A stretch of 64,000 nucleotides of DNA from Clostridium sp. DSM 17811 (GTDB taxonomy: Bacteria > Bacillota > Clostridia > Clostridiales > Clostridiaceae), in NCBI RefSeq assembly GCF_018861905.1, contig NZ_JAHLDU010000013.1, positions 51,412 to 115,411 on the forward strand, read 5' to 3'. Of the stretch, positions 37,771 through 47,648 are shown one piece after another; the stretch's first letter is position 1; each line of letters begins with the position of its first letter. The position numbers were made by a program, and so were the translations under genes. Below the pieces are notes generated by a model. The model was not told the origin of the DNA and searched no databases. It saw only the letters and a list, made by a program, of their open reading frames with translations.

Positions 37771-38310
37771 TTAGAAGAAAAACTTAGCTAAGTTAACAGC
37801 CATTATAACTGCTGTTATATCTGCGAGTATTGCTGCTAGTAACGTATGCCTGATTTTTTTTATATTTACAGCTCCAAAGTATACTGTCAGTGTATAAAAA
37901 ATAGTTTCCGTTGACCCCATTATTATAGATGACACACGTCCTATGTAACTATCCGCTCCATATTGCCTTACAATGTCAGTAAATACTCCTAGAGCGCCAC
38001 TACCTGAGAGCGGTTTTATTAAAACTAAAGGAACAACTTCCGGAGGTAACCCAATGAACTTAACAACCGGTGTTACTAAACAAACAAAAAAATCTAAAGC
38101 CCCTGAAGCTCTAAAAACATTAACAGCTATAATCATAGCCAAAAGGTAAGGAAAAATTTTCAGACAAATTGTTATTCCATCCTTTGCACCTTCCACAAAA
38201 CACTCATAAACCTTCACTCCTTTAATAACTCCATAAGTTACCACCAAAACAATAATAATTGGAATTATTCCTTTCAACATATACGACATTAAACTCCCTA
38301 TAATCACCAT
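37771..38310 (-). CDS. spmB: Spore maturation protein B
   Basis: A polytopic nucleoside-recognition (Gate) domain protein of 179 residues: LMSYMLKGIIPIIIV, FVEGAKDGI, FPYLLAMIIAVNVFRASGA and the motif IKPLSGSGALG. With SpmA it is required for proper spore core dehydration and heat resistance in Bacillus and Clostridium. It lies 50 bases after spmA on the same strand. GGAGAG precedes ATG 38310. A mother-cell sigma factor promoter is expected but was not identified. Confidence 0.93.
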   Translation of the reverse strand: MVIIGSLMSYMLKGIIPIIIVLVVTYGVIKGVKVYECFVEGAKDGITICLKIFPYLLAMIIAVNVFRASGALDFFVCLVTPVVKFIGLPPEVVPLVLIKPLSGSGALGVFTDIVRQYGADSYIGRVSSIIMGSTETIFYTLTVYFGAVNIKKIRHTLLAAILADITAVIMAVNLAKFFF

Positions 38311-38360
38311 ATTTATTCACTCTCCATTTAGATTCATATACCTGTAAAGAGGTTATCTTT

Positions 38361-38936
38361 CTAAAAATATTTTTGTAATATCCTGCAATAAACTACACCT
38401 AATACTGAAGCAACACCGGTTGTAATAATTGCTGGTATTATAATAATTGCTGGATTTTGTGAATTATATGCCGCTCTTATAGATATTACTGTAGTAGGTA
38501 AAAACTGAATGCATGCAGCATTTAAAACTAAGAATAAAGCCATGTCATTGCTAGCTGTATCTTTTTCTATATTCATTTTCTGCATCTCTTCCATGGCTTT
38601 TATTCCAAATGGCGTGGCTGCATTAGAAAGCCCCATCATATTGGCTGTTAAATTCATAGTAATACTAGACATAACCTTATTATTTTTGGAAGTTTCCTTA
38701 AACATCATTTTTAAAATCGGCCTAAGTACCTTTGCTAATTTATCAGTCAATCCACTTTTTTGTGCAATCTCCATTATCCCACACCAAAGACACATCATTC
38801 CAACAAGACCTACAACTAGTTCCACAGAACTAGTTGTAGATGAAACAAGGGCCTTTGACACAATTTCTCCTTTTCCAGTAAGCATTCCAATAACTATTCC
38901 GAGTGTTAAAATTAAAAACCATATGATATTTATCAT
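38361..38936 (-). CDS. spmA: Spore maturation protein A
   Basis: A 191-residue membrane protein: INIIWFLILTLGIVIG at the N-terminus, SVELVVGLVGMMCLWCGIMEIAQKSG, and LTANMMGLSNAATPFGIKAMEEMQ, the characteristic nucleoside-recognition-domain sequence of SpmA. GGAGGAAA precedes the ATG. Gene pair with spmB, facing away from the CmpB-like gene. Confidence 0.95.
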   Translation of the reverse strand: MINIIWFLILTLGIVIGMLTGKGEIVSKALVSSTTSSVELVVGLVGMMCLWCGIMEIAQKSGLTDKLAKVLRPILKMMFKETSKNNKVMSSITMNLTANMMGLSNAATPFGIKAMEEMQKMNIEKDTASNDMALFLVLNAACIQFLPTTVISIRAAYNSQNPAIIIIPAIITTGVASVLGVVYCRILQKYF

Positions 38937-39076
38937 GTATTTTCCTCCTAGATATTAAATTGATTTATCATTGTTTTATTAATATATATGTAGCTAATTC
39001 TATAAAATTGCATATATTAATATTTTGTTCATTTTATACACTATAAAAAAAGCAAATTTTATGTTATCATTTTCTT

Positions 39077-39097
39077 GTTTAACGACATTTCAGAAGG
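39077..39097 (+). repeat. 21-bp exact copy of one end of the holB-ricT element
   Basis: Identical over 21 bases to the reverse complement of 57611-57631. Its last bases plus AG form the AGAAGGAG ribosome binding site of the gene at 39107. No other part of the 153-bp element follows. Confidence 0.9.
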
Positions 39098-39106
39098 AGT
39101 TAATTT

Positions 39107-39967
39107 ATGATTGATATAACTTTACTAAATTTTAATGTATTTTCACTATTTTGTTATTTTATTGTCTATTCCTTCATGGGATGGTGTCTTGAAACAGTAT
39201 ATGCCACAATTCGTAAAAAAGAATTTGTTAATAGAGGCTTCCTACTTGGACCATTTTGTCCTATTTATGGTTTTGCTATCTTATCTATAATCGTTTTATT
39301 AAAACCTATTGAAAATAATTATATTTTTCTCCTTTTAGGTTCAATATTTTTAACCTCAATCATTGAATATATAACGGGTTATATTTTAGAAACTACATTC
39401 GATAGTACTTGGTGGGATTATAGCGATGAGCCATACAATCTCCATGGAAGGATATGCTTAAAATTCTCTATAATATGGGGGTTCATTTCAATTTTAATAC
39501 TTAAAGTAATCCATCCCTATATTGAATACATAGTGAATTTAATACCTCCAAATCCTGGTGTATTCCTTTTTTATATTACTTTAGTATATTTCATTTTAGA
39601 TTTTATAATTACCATAATTACTATACTCAAACTAAAGTCTCTTTTAACCCAATTAATTACTTCATATTCAGAATTAACTGATAAGTTTTTAGATTTTAAA
39701 TCAAATTTAGGTAATACTAAAAGTATACCTGAGTTAAGAATTAAATTGGATCAATTGATAGATCTTGCTGAAACTAAAATGTGTAAGAAAAAATCCGACA
39801 TTGAGAATATTGTAAAAGAAGTTAAAATAAAATATGATTCTTTGTTTATAAAAAAATATCCTGATTATTCACGACTTATAAAAGCATTCCCCGACCTTAA
39901 ATTCAAAGCTTTAGAAGCTATTTTCAAAGATGTTAAACACATAATTCATAATGATAAAAAAGGTTGA
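39107..39967 (+). CDS. CmpB-type putative ABC transporter membrane protein
   Basis: A 286-residue protein with about five N-terminal membrane segments containing YSFMGWCLETVYATIRKKEF, NRGFLLGPFCPIYGFA and TSIIEYITGY, the pattern of the ABC_trans_CmpB (putative ABC-transporter type IV) family, followed by a soluble helical tail from about residue 185. No ATPase gene is adjacent, so a transport role is doubtful. The ribosome binding site AGAAGGAG is contributed by a 21-bp repeat shared with the holB-ricT spacer. Confidence 0.85.
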   Translation: MIDITLLNFNVFSLFCYFIVYSFMGWCLETVYATIRKKEFVNRGFLLGPFCPIYGFAILSIIVLLKPIENNYIFLLLGSIFLTSIIEYITGYILETTFDSTWWDYSDEPYNLHGRICLKFSIIWGFISILILKVIHPYIEYIVNLIPPNPGVFLFYITLVYFILDFIITIITILKLKSLLTQLITSYSELTDKFLDFKSNLGNTKSIPELRIKLDQLIDLAETKMCKKKSDIENIVKEVKIKYDSLFIKKYPDYSRLIKAFPDLKFKALEAIFKDVKHIIHNDKKG

Positions 39968-40076
39968 TTTTATCAAATTACAAAAGTCAAAAATCATTTT
40001 CAGCTTGAAATTAACAATTACTAATGTTAGGATTTGATAGTATATATTAAAATAAGATAAGTTAAGGAGACCTAAA

Positions 40077-40262
40077 ATGAAAGAAAACAATCTTGAACTT
40101 GCGCAAAAGGGCATTGATGATGCACTCGACACTATAGAGTCGCTAGAAAAAAGCATAAAAGAAACTCCTATTTCAAAAAACATATTAAAAGAAAGTTTTT
40201 ATACGCTTTCTAAAAAAGTTGATGAAATTGAAAACATCTTAAAAAATGAAGGTATCCTTTAG
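40077..40262 (+). CDS. 61-residue coiled-coil protein
   Basis: Entirely helical by composition: LAQKGIDDALDTIESLEKSI, then NILKESFYTLSKKVDEIENIL. AAGGAG lies about eight bases before the ATG, and a 21-bp-stem terminator follows the stop, so the gene looks real. No function recognised. It may be co-transcribed with the CmpB-like gene 109 bases upstream. Confidence 0.7.
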   Translation: MKENNLELAQKGIDDALDTIESLEKSIKETPISKNILKESFYTLSKKVDEIENILKNEGIL

Positions 40263-40283
40263 TTAATGTTGCCTTTATAATAT

Positions 40284-40331
40284 AAAACAAAAGCGGCACA
40301 TAAGTATTAACTTATGTGCCGCTTTTGTTTT
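40284..40331. terminator. Strong bidirectional terminator
   Basis: A perfect 21-bp stem with six-base loop between the small coiled-coil gene and convergent truA; A- and T-runs on both sides. Confidence 0.95.
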
Positions 40332-40355
40332 ATATTTATTAAGTTAAATTAATTT

Positions 40356-41093
40356 TTAATAATCTACTTCTTCTAAAAACAACCCTTTAGCTGGTGCGAT
40401 ATGTCCCGCATATTTTCTTTCTTTTTTATCTAATATATCACTAATCTCGTTTGCATCTCGCTCACCAAGTCCTACTTCAACAAGTGTCCCAACTATTATT
40501 CTTACCATATTCTTCATAAATCCATTTCCTTGAACACTAATTTCTATATTTCCATCTTCATTTATAATATTTATTGTATAAATAGTTCTTATAGTAGATT
40601 TTTTCTTAGTTTTAAGTGTAGTAAAACTTTGGAAATCATGTTCCCCTACTAAAATTTCTGCTGCTTTTCTCATTTTTTCAATATTTAATGGTAATGGTAC
40701 ATGGTAATCATATTTTCTGGTAAATACATCATGTACTTTATTATTACATATATTATATATGTACTTTTTAACCTTTGCATTATATCTAGCATGAAAATTA
40801 AGATCTACTTCCTCAACGCTTTTTATTACAATATCTTCAGGTAAAAATTCATAACAATAACTTCGCATTTTATGTGTAGGCATTGTACAGTCCGTTCTAA
40901 AATTAGCAACTTGGTTTGATGCATGTACTCCTGCATCAGTTCTTCCAGAAGCAGTTATTTCAATGTTTTCTTCTGCCATCTTGCTTAAAACTGCTTCTAT
41001 TTTGTGCTGAATTGTATTATCACTGTCTCCAAGTCTCTGCCATCCTTTATACCTAGTACCATCATATTCAATTACAATTTTTATATTTCTCAT
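40356..41093 (-). CDS. truA: tRNA pseudouridine(38-40) synthase
   Basis: A 245-residue TruA with the catalytic aspartate in SGRTDAGVHASNQVA and conserved RYNAKVKKYIY, ERDANEIS and APAKGLFLEEV. It modifies the anticodon stem-loop of many tRNAs. Start ATG 41093 with a weak AGGAT upstream. It appears single. Confidence 0.96.
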   Translation of the reverse strand: MRNIKIVIEYDGTRYKGWQRLGDSDNTIQHKIEAVLSKMAEENIEITASGRTDAGVHASNQVANFRTDCTMPTHKMRSYCYEFLPEDIVIKSVEEVDLNFHARYNAKVKKYIYNICNNKVHDVFTRKYDYHVPLPLNIEKMRKAAEILVGEHDFQSFTTLKTKKKSTIRTIYTINIINEDGNIEISVQGNGFMKNMVRIIVGTLVEVGLGERDANEISDILDKKERKYAGHIAPAKGLFLEEVDY

Positions 41094-41228
41094 ATTTATT
41101 ATTTATCCTACCTTCTATTTTAGAATTTAATGACATTTAAAAAGGATACTTCCTTCTTAAGTCATTAATGTTACAACATCTCTGATTCTCTTTTAATTCA
41201 TTTCTTATATTATAGACATATATCTTTA

Positions 41229-42767
41229 TTAATAAAACATACCATACAATATAATTTTAAGTTTTGACAATACTGAACTTAATTTTACTATAGGATACCT
41301 TGTTTCTGCATCTAAAACAACTCTACTTTTTACCATCTTCCACCTAGATAGCTTCCAAGTTTTCTTTAAATCAGTCGCATTTCTCCTTATAGCCTTTCCT
41401 TCCCTTGCATTACCATCATAAAACACTACAAAATCGAATTCAGCATTTTCAGTATTAAATTCTGAATCAAATTTTTCAATAATACTATTAGGTGAAAGTA
41501 ATAATCTACCAACTTTAGGCTGAAGATCAAATGTAATTCCTTTTTTATTACTTGAACTTAAATATGATTTGTAAATTAGTTCACTACAAAACAAAGCATT
41601 ATCTGTCATAATGTCAAAATTGTAGTCATATGCCTTTCCTAAAGATTCAAAAGCCGTAAATAATGCCTTTAGTTTATCTTCTTTTGATAGTCTAGGGCGA
41701 AGAGCAGAAAAATAATCTACCTTTGCAATGGCATCTAAAGGACTTATTACAACACCTGGAGCAATAACTTCAATAATATATTCTCTATTATTTACCTCTT
41801 CACTCCATAAACTATCATATACTTTAGGATATATTACCTTTATATACTCTGATACGCACAAGCACTCTCCCAATAACATATCGCCAAAATACTCATCTAA
41901 TTTTTCCAAACAACCTATATAAATACCTGTATGAGTCCAAAATCCCGGAAGTCCTATGTTCGTTAGCTGATAATTATTCCTTTTTAAAAGAACATCCCCC
42001 GGTACCAATTCCTCTTTAAAAATATTGATATCTTCATTACTAATATATTTTTCTTTTCTACTCGAATAATCAACACCAGTAATACTTATAGCAACCCATT
42101 TTTGGAATGGAAACCAAAAATCAAAAACATTTTTTCCAAAAAAATCTATCATATTGTTTTTAACAATGTTTCTATGGTTCCTTACAAGTTTAATAACATT
42201 CAAATAATTATAACTTGCGTAATCTAATAATTGTGCTTCACACTCATCTCTTTCAAATTCATAAACCTTATAGTAATTAACCTTAAAATCAAAATAATGC
42301 TTATTTCTATACAGAGATATCATATAAGATATTTCCGTAATTTCTTGTGTAATATAATAATATTGTTTTTTATTAATGTTGTATTCAGCTCTAGGTTCAT
42401 TTAGCATTGACACCAAATACTTGTTTTTCTCTATGACACCTACGAGCAAAACAGAGTTTTTACGTATTGCTATGGTTGATGCATAAATTAATAATATATT
42501 TTTATACTTATTATAAGAATCTGAAGTATTCTTAAATAAAAGCTTATTTTTATATTTTTCTCTAATATCATTTAATTCATTATAACACCTTACATAACTA
42601 ATCCATTTATCTAATATGTTTTGTTTATCGACTAATGACATATTTTGAATATTTGAAATAAATAGGCTTTCATTACTTTGAATCTCACTCATCACATGTT
42701 CTAATTCTTTTATAAGCTCTAAGGATTTTTTTATTTCCTCATCAACTGTTCGATGAACTAAGCCCAT
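41229..42767 (-). CDS. Large protein with a YiiX-like permuted papain (NlpC/P60-type) domain
   Basis: A 512-residue protein. The N-terminal half (1-235) is helical and unrecognised. The C-terminal half has ELVPGDVLLKRNN, LPGFWTHTGIYIGC with a His, and NALFCSELIYKSYL with Cys-x-Glu, the order of the circularly permuted papain-like amidases of the YiiX/YaeF group (His before Cys). Such enzymes act on lipid- or peptide-linked amides. No signal peptide is visible, so it may be cytoplasmic. Divergent from the cardiolipin synthase gene. Confidence 0.75.
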   Translation of the reverse strand: MGLVHRTVDEEIKKSLELIKELEHVMSEIQSNESLFISNIQNMSLVDKQNILDKWISYVRCYNELNDIREKYKNKLLFKNTSDSYNKYKNILLIYASTIAIRKNSVLLVGVIEKNKYLVSMLNEPRAEYNINKKQYYYITQEITEISYMISLYRNKHYFDFKVNYYKVYEFERDECEAQLLDYASYNYLNVIKLVRNHRNIVKNNMIDFFGKNVFDFWFPFQKWVAISITGVDYSSRKEKYISNEDINIFKEELVPGDVLLKRNNYQLTNIGLPGFWTHTGIYIGCLEKLDEYFGDMLLGECLCVSEYIKVIYPKVYDSLWSEEVNNREYIIEVIAPGVVISPLDAIAKVDYFSALRPRLSKEDKLKALFTAFESLGKAYDYNFDIMTDNALFCSELIYKSYLSSSNKKGITFDLQPKVGRLLLSPNSIIEKFDSEFNTENAEFDFVVFYDGNAREGKAIRRNATDLKKTWKLSRWKMVKSRVVLDAETRYPIVKLSSVLSKLKIILYGMFY

Positions 42768-43082
42768 ATCATTATCCTCGATTCCTTTTTCATTTTAAAG
42801 CAACATTTTATTTTAAATCTCCATGCACAAATAAAAAAATGACATATATTATTAATATAGCTAAATTTCAATTAAGTACATACCCCGCCCATAAATTGAA
42901 TTTGTCAATTAAATATTATTATACCATAGAACTCACTATTCCTTTAATATATAAATTATATAATTGAAATATTTCTATTTTTTTTACCTTTTTCGAATTT
43001 TCAATGTTTCTTTTTATTCATTTATATGTATACTATCACTGTACGACAAATTGTAAGATAAAATGATTTTCTGGAGGCTCAT
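42768..43082. other. Divergent intergenic region
   Basis: AT-rich spacer between the permuted-papain protein gene and cls; must hold two promoters, but I cannot pick convincing -35/-10 pairs. No gene seen. Confidence 0.4.
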
Positions 43083-44537
43083 ATGTTTACAAATGAACTA
43101 ATATTACGTTTTTTAAATTTATTATTTATTATTAATATACTTTTTGCCTTTGCAGTTGTATTCCTTGAGCGAAAAAACCCTGCAAGTACTTGGACTTGGC
43201 TTATGGTATTACTGTTTTTGCCTAGCATAGGCTTTATTCTATACCTATTTCTTGGTCAAAATTTAAAAAGAAAGAAATTATTTTCACTAAAGAAAGAAGA
43301 AAAGGAAAATCTCACCTCAATTATAAATAAACAAAAAGAATTTTTGAGTAACGATGCTCTAATTAAAACTAATCCCTTTTTAAGTAAATATTCTGATGTG
43401 ATGAAACTCAATCTGTGTAGCGATAATTCCTTCTACACTAATAATAATAATGTCACTATATTTACCGATGGTAAATCAAAATTTGATCAACTAAAAAAAA
43501 ACCTTGAAGACGCAAAAATATTTATTCATATGGAGTATTATATATTTCAAAATGATAATTTAGGAGGAACTATTTTAGAAATTCTATGTAGGAAAGCCAA
43601 AGAAGGAGTAGAGGTAAAATTACTCTATGATGGTATGGGCTGCCTTAAGGTGCATAAGAATTTTTTTGCTCCTTTAATAGAAGCTGGTGGAAAAGTTTCA
43701 TGTTTTTTCCCACCTTTTCTTCCATATATAAATCTTCGTGTAAATTTTAGAAACCATCGTAAAATATGTACTATTGATGGTAAGTATGGTTATATCGGTG
43801 GTTTTAATATTGGAGACGAATATTTAGGACTTTCTAAAAAATTCGGATTTTGGCGAGATACACATTTATTCATACAAGGAGATGCACTTGATGCACTACA
43901 ATTGCACTTCCTAATGGATTGGCGATTTGCTTCAAAAGAAAATTCTGTTTTCGATGATAAATATTTCCCTCATAGACCTCACCTTGGGAAAACAGGTCTC
44001 CAGATAGTTTCAAGTGGTCCTGATTCCACTTGGAATTCTATTAAAAATGGCTATTTAAAAATGATAAGTAAAGCTGAAAAAAATATTTATATAGAAACTC
44101 CTTACTTTATTCCAGATGACAGTATACTTGAGGCTTTAAGGATAGCATCCTTGTCTGGGGTAGATGTCCGTATAATTATACCGAGTAAACCAGACCATCC
44201 CTTTGTATATTGGGCTTCTACATCTTATATGGGAGATCTTCTCGATTCTGGTGTCAAATGTTATACCTATACCAAGGGCTTTCTTCATAGTAAATTTCTC
44301 TCTATTGATGAATCTATAAGCTCTGTAGGTACAGCAAATCTAGATATCCGAAGCTTCACTTTAAACTTCGAAATTAATGCTTTTATTTATGATAAAGAGA
44401 TCACTTCTGACTTAGATCGTTTTTTTATTGATGATTTAAAATCTTGTGATGAACTAACTCTAAAAAAATATACTAACAGAAGTTTTATTGTTAAATTCAA
44501 GGAATCTATTTCTCGATTACTTTCTCCAATACTATAA
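43083..44537 (+). CDS. cls: Cardiolipin synthase
   Basis: A 484-residue phospholipase D-family enzyme with two N-terminal membrane segments (about 8-26 and 35-57, LMVLLFLPSIGFILYLFLGQ). The two HKD motifs are NHRKICTIDGKYGYIGG and HSKFLSIDESISSVG. It joins two phosphatidylglycerols into cardiolipin and glycerol at the inner membrane face. The ATG has TGGAGG upstream; a strong terminator follows. Confidence 0.95.
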   Translation: MFTNELILRFLNLLFIINILFAFAVVFLERKNPASTWTWLMVLLFLPSIGFILYLFLGQNLKRKKLFSLKKEEKENLTSIINKQKEFLSNDALIKTNPFLSKYSDVMKLNLCSDNSFYTNNNNVTIFTDGKSKFDQLKKNLEDAKIFIHMEYYIFQNDNLGGTILEILCRKAKEGVEVKLLYDGMGCLKVHKNFFAPLIEAGGKVSCFFPPFLPYINLRVNFRNHRKICTIDGKYGYIGGFNIGDEYLGLSKKFGFWRDTHLFIQGDALDALQLHFLMDWRFASKENSVFDDKYFPHRPHLGKTGLQIVSSGPDSTWNSIKNGYLKMISKAEKNIYIETPYFIPDDSILEALRIASLSGVDVRIIIPSKPDHPFVYWASTSYMGDLLDSGVKCYTYTKGFLHSKFLSIDESISSVGTANLDIRSFTLNFEINAFIYDKEITSDLDRFFIDDLKSCDELTLKKYTNRSFIVKFKESISRLLSPIL

Positions 44538-44540
44538 TAA

Positions 44541-44580
44541 ATAACACCCAACAAACCTTTTAATGTTTGTTGGGTGTTAT
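44541..44580. terminator. Terminator of cls
   Basis: A 16-bp perfect stem (44541-44556 with 44565-44580) followed by TTATTTAT. Confidence 0.9.
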
Positions 44581-44625
44581 TTATTTATATACATTTATAT
44601 ATGTTTATTTACATATACTAATTAA

Positions 44626-45975
44626 TCAGTTATTTTTTATTATAGGTATACTAAATGAAAAATCAGTTCCTTTTCCTATTTCGCTTTCGACCCATATTTC
44701 TCCACCATGTTCTTCAATAATATACTTACATATAGATAACCCAAGCCCTGTACCTGTGGGTTTATCTGTAAGTGTATCACCTACTTGACTAAATTTTTCA
44801 AAGATATATTTTTTATCTTCCTCTCTAATACCTACCCCTGTATCGCTAATACTTACTATTATATTCTGCGCAACTACTCTTGCGCTACACACAATACATC
44901 CTTTTTCCGTAAATTTTATAGCATTAGAAATAAGATTGATTATTACTTGCATCAATTTGTCTTTATCTGCCATGATTTCAGGAAGTGTTTCACTTATGCT
45001 TTGTATAACCTGAAGAGATTTATCTCTAATAATAGGATTAGTTAATGTTATTACTTGTGTTATAATTTCTTCTATGTCAATTTTTCTCATGTTTAACAAA
45101 ACTTTTCCTGCTTCCATTCTTGATATATCTAACAGATCATTTATAAGACTCGATAATCTCTCCCCTTCTGATAATATTATATTTACATTTCTTTTTATTT
45201 TGACTACTGCATTTTGATTTTTTTCAATTGAAAGATCTAATGTTGGTACTATAGTCCCTTCGAATTTTCGCTTAACCATTTCTGTAAAACCAATTATCGA
45301 TGTTAATGGAGTTCGAAGTTCATGAGAAACTGTGGACAAGAAATCCGTTTTCGTCTTGTCTATATCTTTTAGCTTTTTGAAAAGCTTAGCATTTTCTATT
45401 GCTACAGCTACTTGACTAACTATTGAATAAGCATTACCTCTATAACTTTCATTGTATGCTGCCTTCTTATAATTAACCATTATTACAACTCCATATATTT
45501 CATCTTTATAAATTATTGGAATCATTAATAGGCTTCTCATGTGATATAATAATAATTGTAATTTGGCACTATACAATGCATAATCTACTTTATTTAAATC
45601 CTTAATATAATACATTGTGCCAGACTCTGTAACTCTATTAATTAGATTAATAAATTTCTCATCCTGAATGTAGCTACTTGTGTTTAGTTTCACGCAAGTA
45701 CCATGAATAGCCATAATTTTAAATTCAGTATCATTTTTTAATATACTTATAGCAGCATCATAAGCTGAACTTTTATATAAATTATTTAATAACTTATTAA
45801 ATATATCATTAATGTTTGTTGTAGATTTAAATATATCAATATTTGAAATGATTTTCTTGTCAAATTCCTTTGATTTTTTAAACATTATTGTTTTTATTAC
45901 TATATGCATAATTATAATATTTATTATTATGACTCCTATATATAAGTAAAATTTGTTTGATAATATTTCCATCAT
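44626..45975 (-). CDS. GAF-domain sensor histidine kinase
   Basis: One N-terminal membrane segment (about 8-30), a GAF domain (about 50-200, ending QVAVAIENAKLFKKL), HisKA with STVSHELRTPLTSII and HATPase with NLISNAIKF, DTGVGI, FEKFSQVG and GTGLGLSI. It lacks an extracellular sensor loop, so the GAF domain probably senses a cytoplasmic ligand. No response regulator is nearby, making it an orphan kinase; in Clostridium orphan kinases often feed Spo0A (family knowledge, not shown here). Confidence 0.92.
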   Translation of the reverse strand: MMEILSNKFYLYIGVIIINIIIMHIVIKTIMFKKSKEFDKKIISNIDIFKSTTNINDIFNKLLNNLYKSSAYDAAISILKNDTEFKIMAIHGTCVKLNTSSYIQDEKFINLINRVTESGTMYYIKDLNKVDYALYSAKLQLLLYHMRSLLMIPIIYKDEIYGVVIMVNYKKAAYNESYRGNAYSIVSQVAVAIENAKLFKKLKDIDKTKTDFLSTVSHELRTPLTSIIGFTEMVKRKFEGTIVPTLDLSIEKNQNAVVKIKRNVNIILSEGERLSSLINDLLDISRMEAGKVLLNMRKIDIEEIITQVITLTNPIIRDKSLQVIQSISETLPEIMADKDKLMQVIINLISNAIKFTEKGCIVCSARVVAQNIIVSISDTGVGIREEDKKYIFEKFSQVGDTLTDKPTGTGLGLSICKYIIEEHGGEIWVESEIGKGTDFSFSIPIIKNN

Positions 45976-46135
45976 AATATACCTCTATTTATTATTTATT
46001 ATAGCTATGGGGTCACAATATTTATGACTTGATTTAATACATAACTACAATGAACGTAACAACTTTCTCTCTTTATGTCAAGCATTATTAAACATTTAAT
46101 ATAACTACTTACTATCTTAGGAAAGAGGTGCCTCT

Positions 46136-46708
46136 ATGCAAAAATCAGGTAAAATAATTAATATTGAAAAAAATAAGGTGTATGTCGTTACCAAAAATAA
46201 TGAATTTGTAACTCTCAAAAGAAATGTAATTGAGCCTGTACTAGGTGAAATATATGTAGGTGAAAAAGTTAAACCCTTTGCCCTTTGGAAATACATTTTA
46301 TCACTTATTTGCTCTTTATTAATAGTATTTTTAATAAGACAATTATATATGAATAATAGATATAATTACTCCGTTATCGTCAACATGAATTGTTCTCTAA
46401 AAATGGATGTAAATGCTTCAAATAATGTTACGAATGTTGAGGGGATTAGTTCTGGCGGGTATAAAATAAAACAACTTGTAAATCTCAAAGATACATCCCT
46501 TAACCAGTCCTTAATTTTAATTTTAGATGAATCTATTAAGCAAAAATATTTAACTAAAGCACATGCAGACGACGGTTTTAAAATTTCTATATTTATTAAT
46601 GGCAATACAAATAAAACTCCAATAAACTTAACTGAGTTTGAAAAATATGCAGAGACCCATAATTTCAAAGTTCTAATAAATGATAATGGACAAGCAATAA
46701 TTAATTAG
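46136..46708 (+). CDS. RsgI-like anti-sigma factor, orphan
   Basis: A 190-residue protein with the RsgI_N layout: short cytoplasmic beta domain (1-55, GKIINIEKNKVYVVTKNNEF and VGEKV), a membrane segment (about 62-80), then an external stretch NYSVIVNMNCSLKMDVN matching the VSIDINPSIEL-x-VN step of RsgI proteins, with the catalytic-site-like Asn-Pro replaced. The external part is short and lacks a carbohydrate-binding module. RsgI normally restrains SigI encoded beside it; no sigI is next to this gene. AGAGGTG precedes the ATG. Confidence 0.6.
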   Translation: MQKSGKIINIEKNKVYVVTKNNEFVTLKRNVIEPVLGEIYVGEKVKPFALWKYILSLICSLLIVFLIRQLYMNNRYNYSVIVNMNCSLKMDVNASNNVTNVEGISSGGYKIKQLVNLKDTSLNQSLILILDESIKQKYLTKAHADDGFKISIFINGNTNKTPINLTEFEKYAETHNFKVLINDNGQAIIN

Positions 46709-46766
46709 ATGAACATTAAAGATACTTATCTTATATTTACATTATAACTTCTAAGGGCGGTGCGAA

Positions 46767-47552
46767 ATGAGAATCATACAAGGCGTTAAAGAGAAAAATA
46801 TTATTAATCACTATGAAACTAATGATTCAAAAACTAGATTAAACAAATTCATAAGTGAAACAGGTTTTTGTTCTAGGCGTGAAGCAGATAAGCTAATTGA
46901 TAAAGGTAAAGTCACCGTAAATGGCAAAATACCTGAAATGGGCACCCAGGTGTGTAAAACTGATGACATTAAAATAAATGGTAACCCACTAAAAAACAAA
47001 GAAGATCACATTTATTTAGCTTTCAATAAACCTGTTGGAATAACATGCACTACAGAGCATAAAATCAATGGAAATATCATAGATTTTATAAATTACCCAA
47101 AACGGATCTTCCCAATCGGTCGTCTCGACAAAGCTTCTCAAGGTCTTATCTTTTTAACTAATGATGGTGACATTGTAAATAAAATTTTACGTTCAGGTAA
47201 TAGTCATGAAAAAGAGTATATTGTTACTGTAGATAAACCAATATCTCCTGATTTCATAAAAAATATGGCAAATGGTATCCCTATACTCAAAACTACTACC
47301 AAAAAATGTTTGGTAAAAAAAGAAAGCAAATATGTTTTCAAAATAATTTTAACTCAGGGACTTAACCGTCAAATACGAAGAATGTGTGAGTATTTAGGTT
47401 ACTCGGTTATGAGACTTGAGAGACTTAGAATTATGAATGTTTCTATAGATAATTTACCTACCGGCAGATGGAGATATCTATCTAAAAATGAACTAATGGG
47501 TATTAATAATCTAATTTCAGACTCCATAAAAACTGAAAATGCTTCTAAATAA
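46767..47552 (+). CDS. rluF: 23S rRNA pseudouridine synthase, RluF/RluB type
   Basis: An N-terminal S4 domain ([20 protein letters not shown] ... VNGK) precedes the RsuA-type catalytic domain with [18 protein letters not shown] (catalytic Asp) and [14 protein letters not shown]. The KASQGL form with GLIFLTN is RluF-like (position 2604 in E. coli numbering), though RluB cannot be excluded. Single gene with its own terminator. Confidence 0.88.
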   Translation: MRIIQGVKEKNIINHYETNDSKTRLNKFISETGFCSRREADKLIDKGKVTVNGKIPEMGTQVCKTDDIKINGNPLKNKEDHIYLAFNKPVGITCTTEHKINGNIIDFINYPKRIFPIGRLDKASQGLIFLTNDGDIVNKILRSGNSHEKEYIVTVDKPISPDFIKNMANGIPILKTTTKKCLVKKESKYVFKIILTQGLNRQIRRMCEYLGYSVMRLERLRIMNVSIDNLPTGRWRYLSKNELMGINNLISDSIKTENASK

Positions 47553-47608
47553 AAACCACCATATGTTTTTGTATTAAATCGCTACCTCTAATGTTAAAAA
47601 ACACTTGA

Positions 47609-47632
47609 AAAACACACAAATTTGTGTGTTTT
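47609..47632 (+). terminator. Terminator of the pseudouridine synthase gene
   Basis: Perfect 12+12 base palindrome AAAACACACAAA/TTTGTGTGTTTT. Confidence 0.75.
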
Positions 47633-47648
47633 TTGCTTTATTTAAAAG

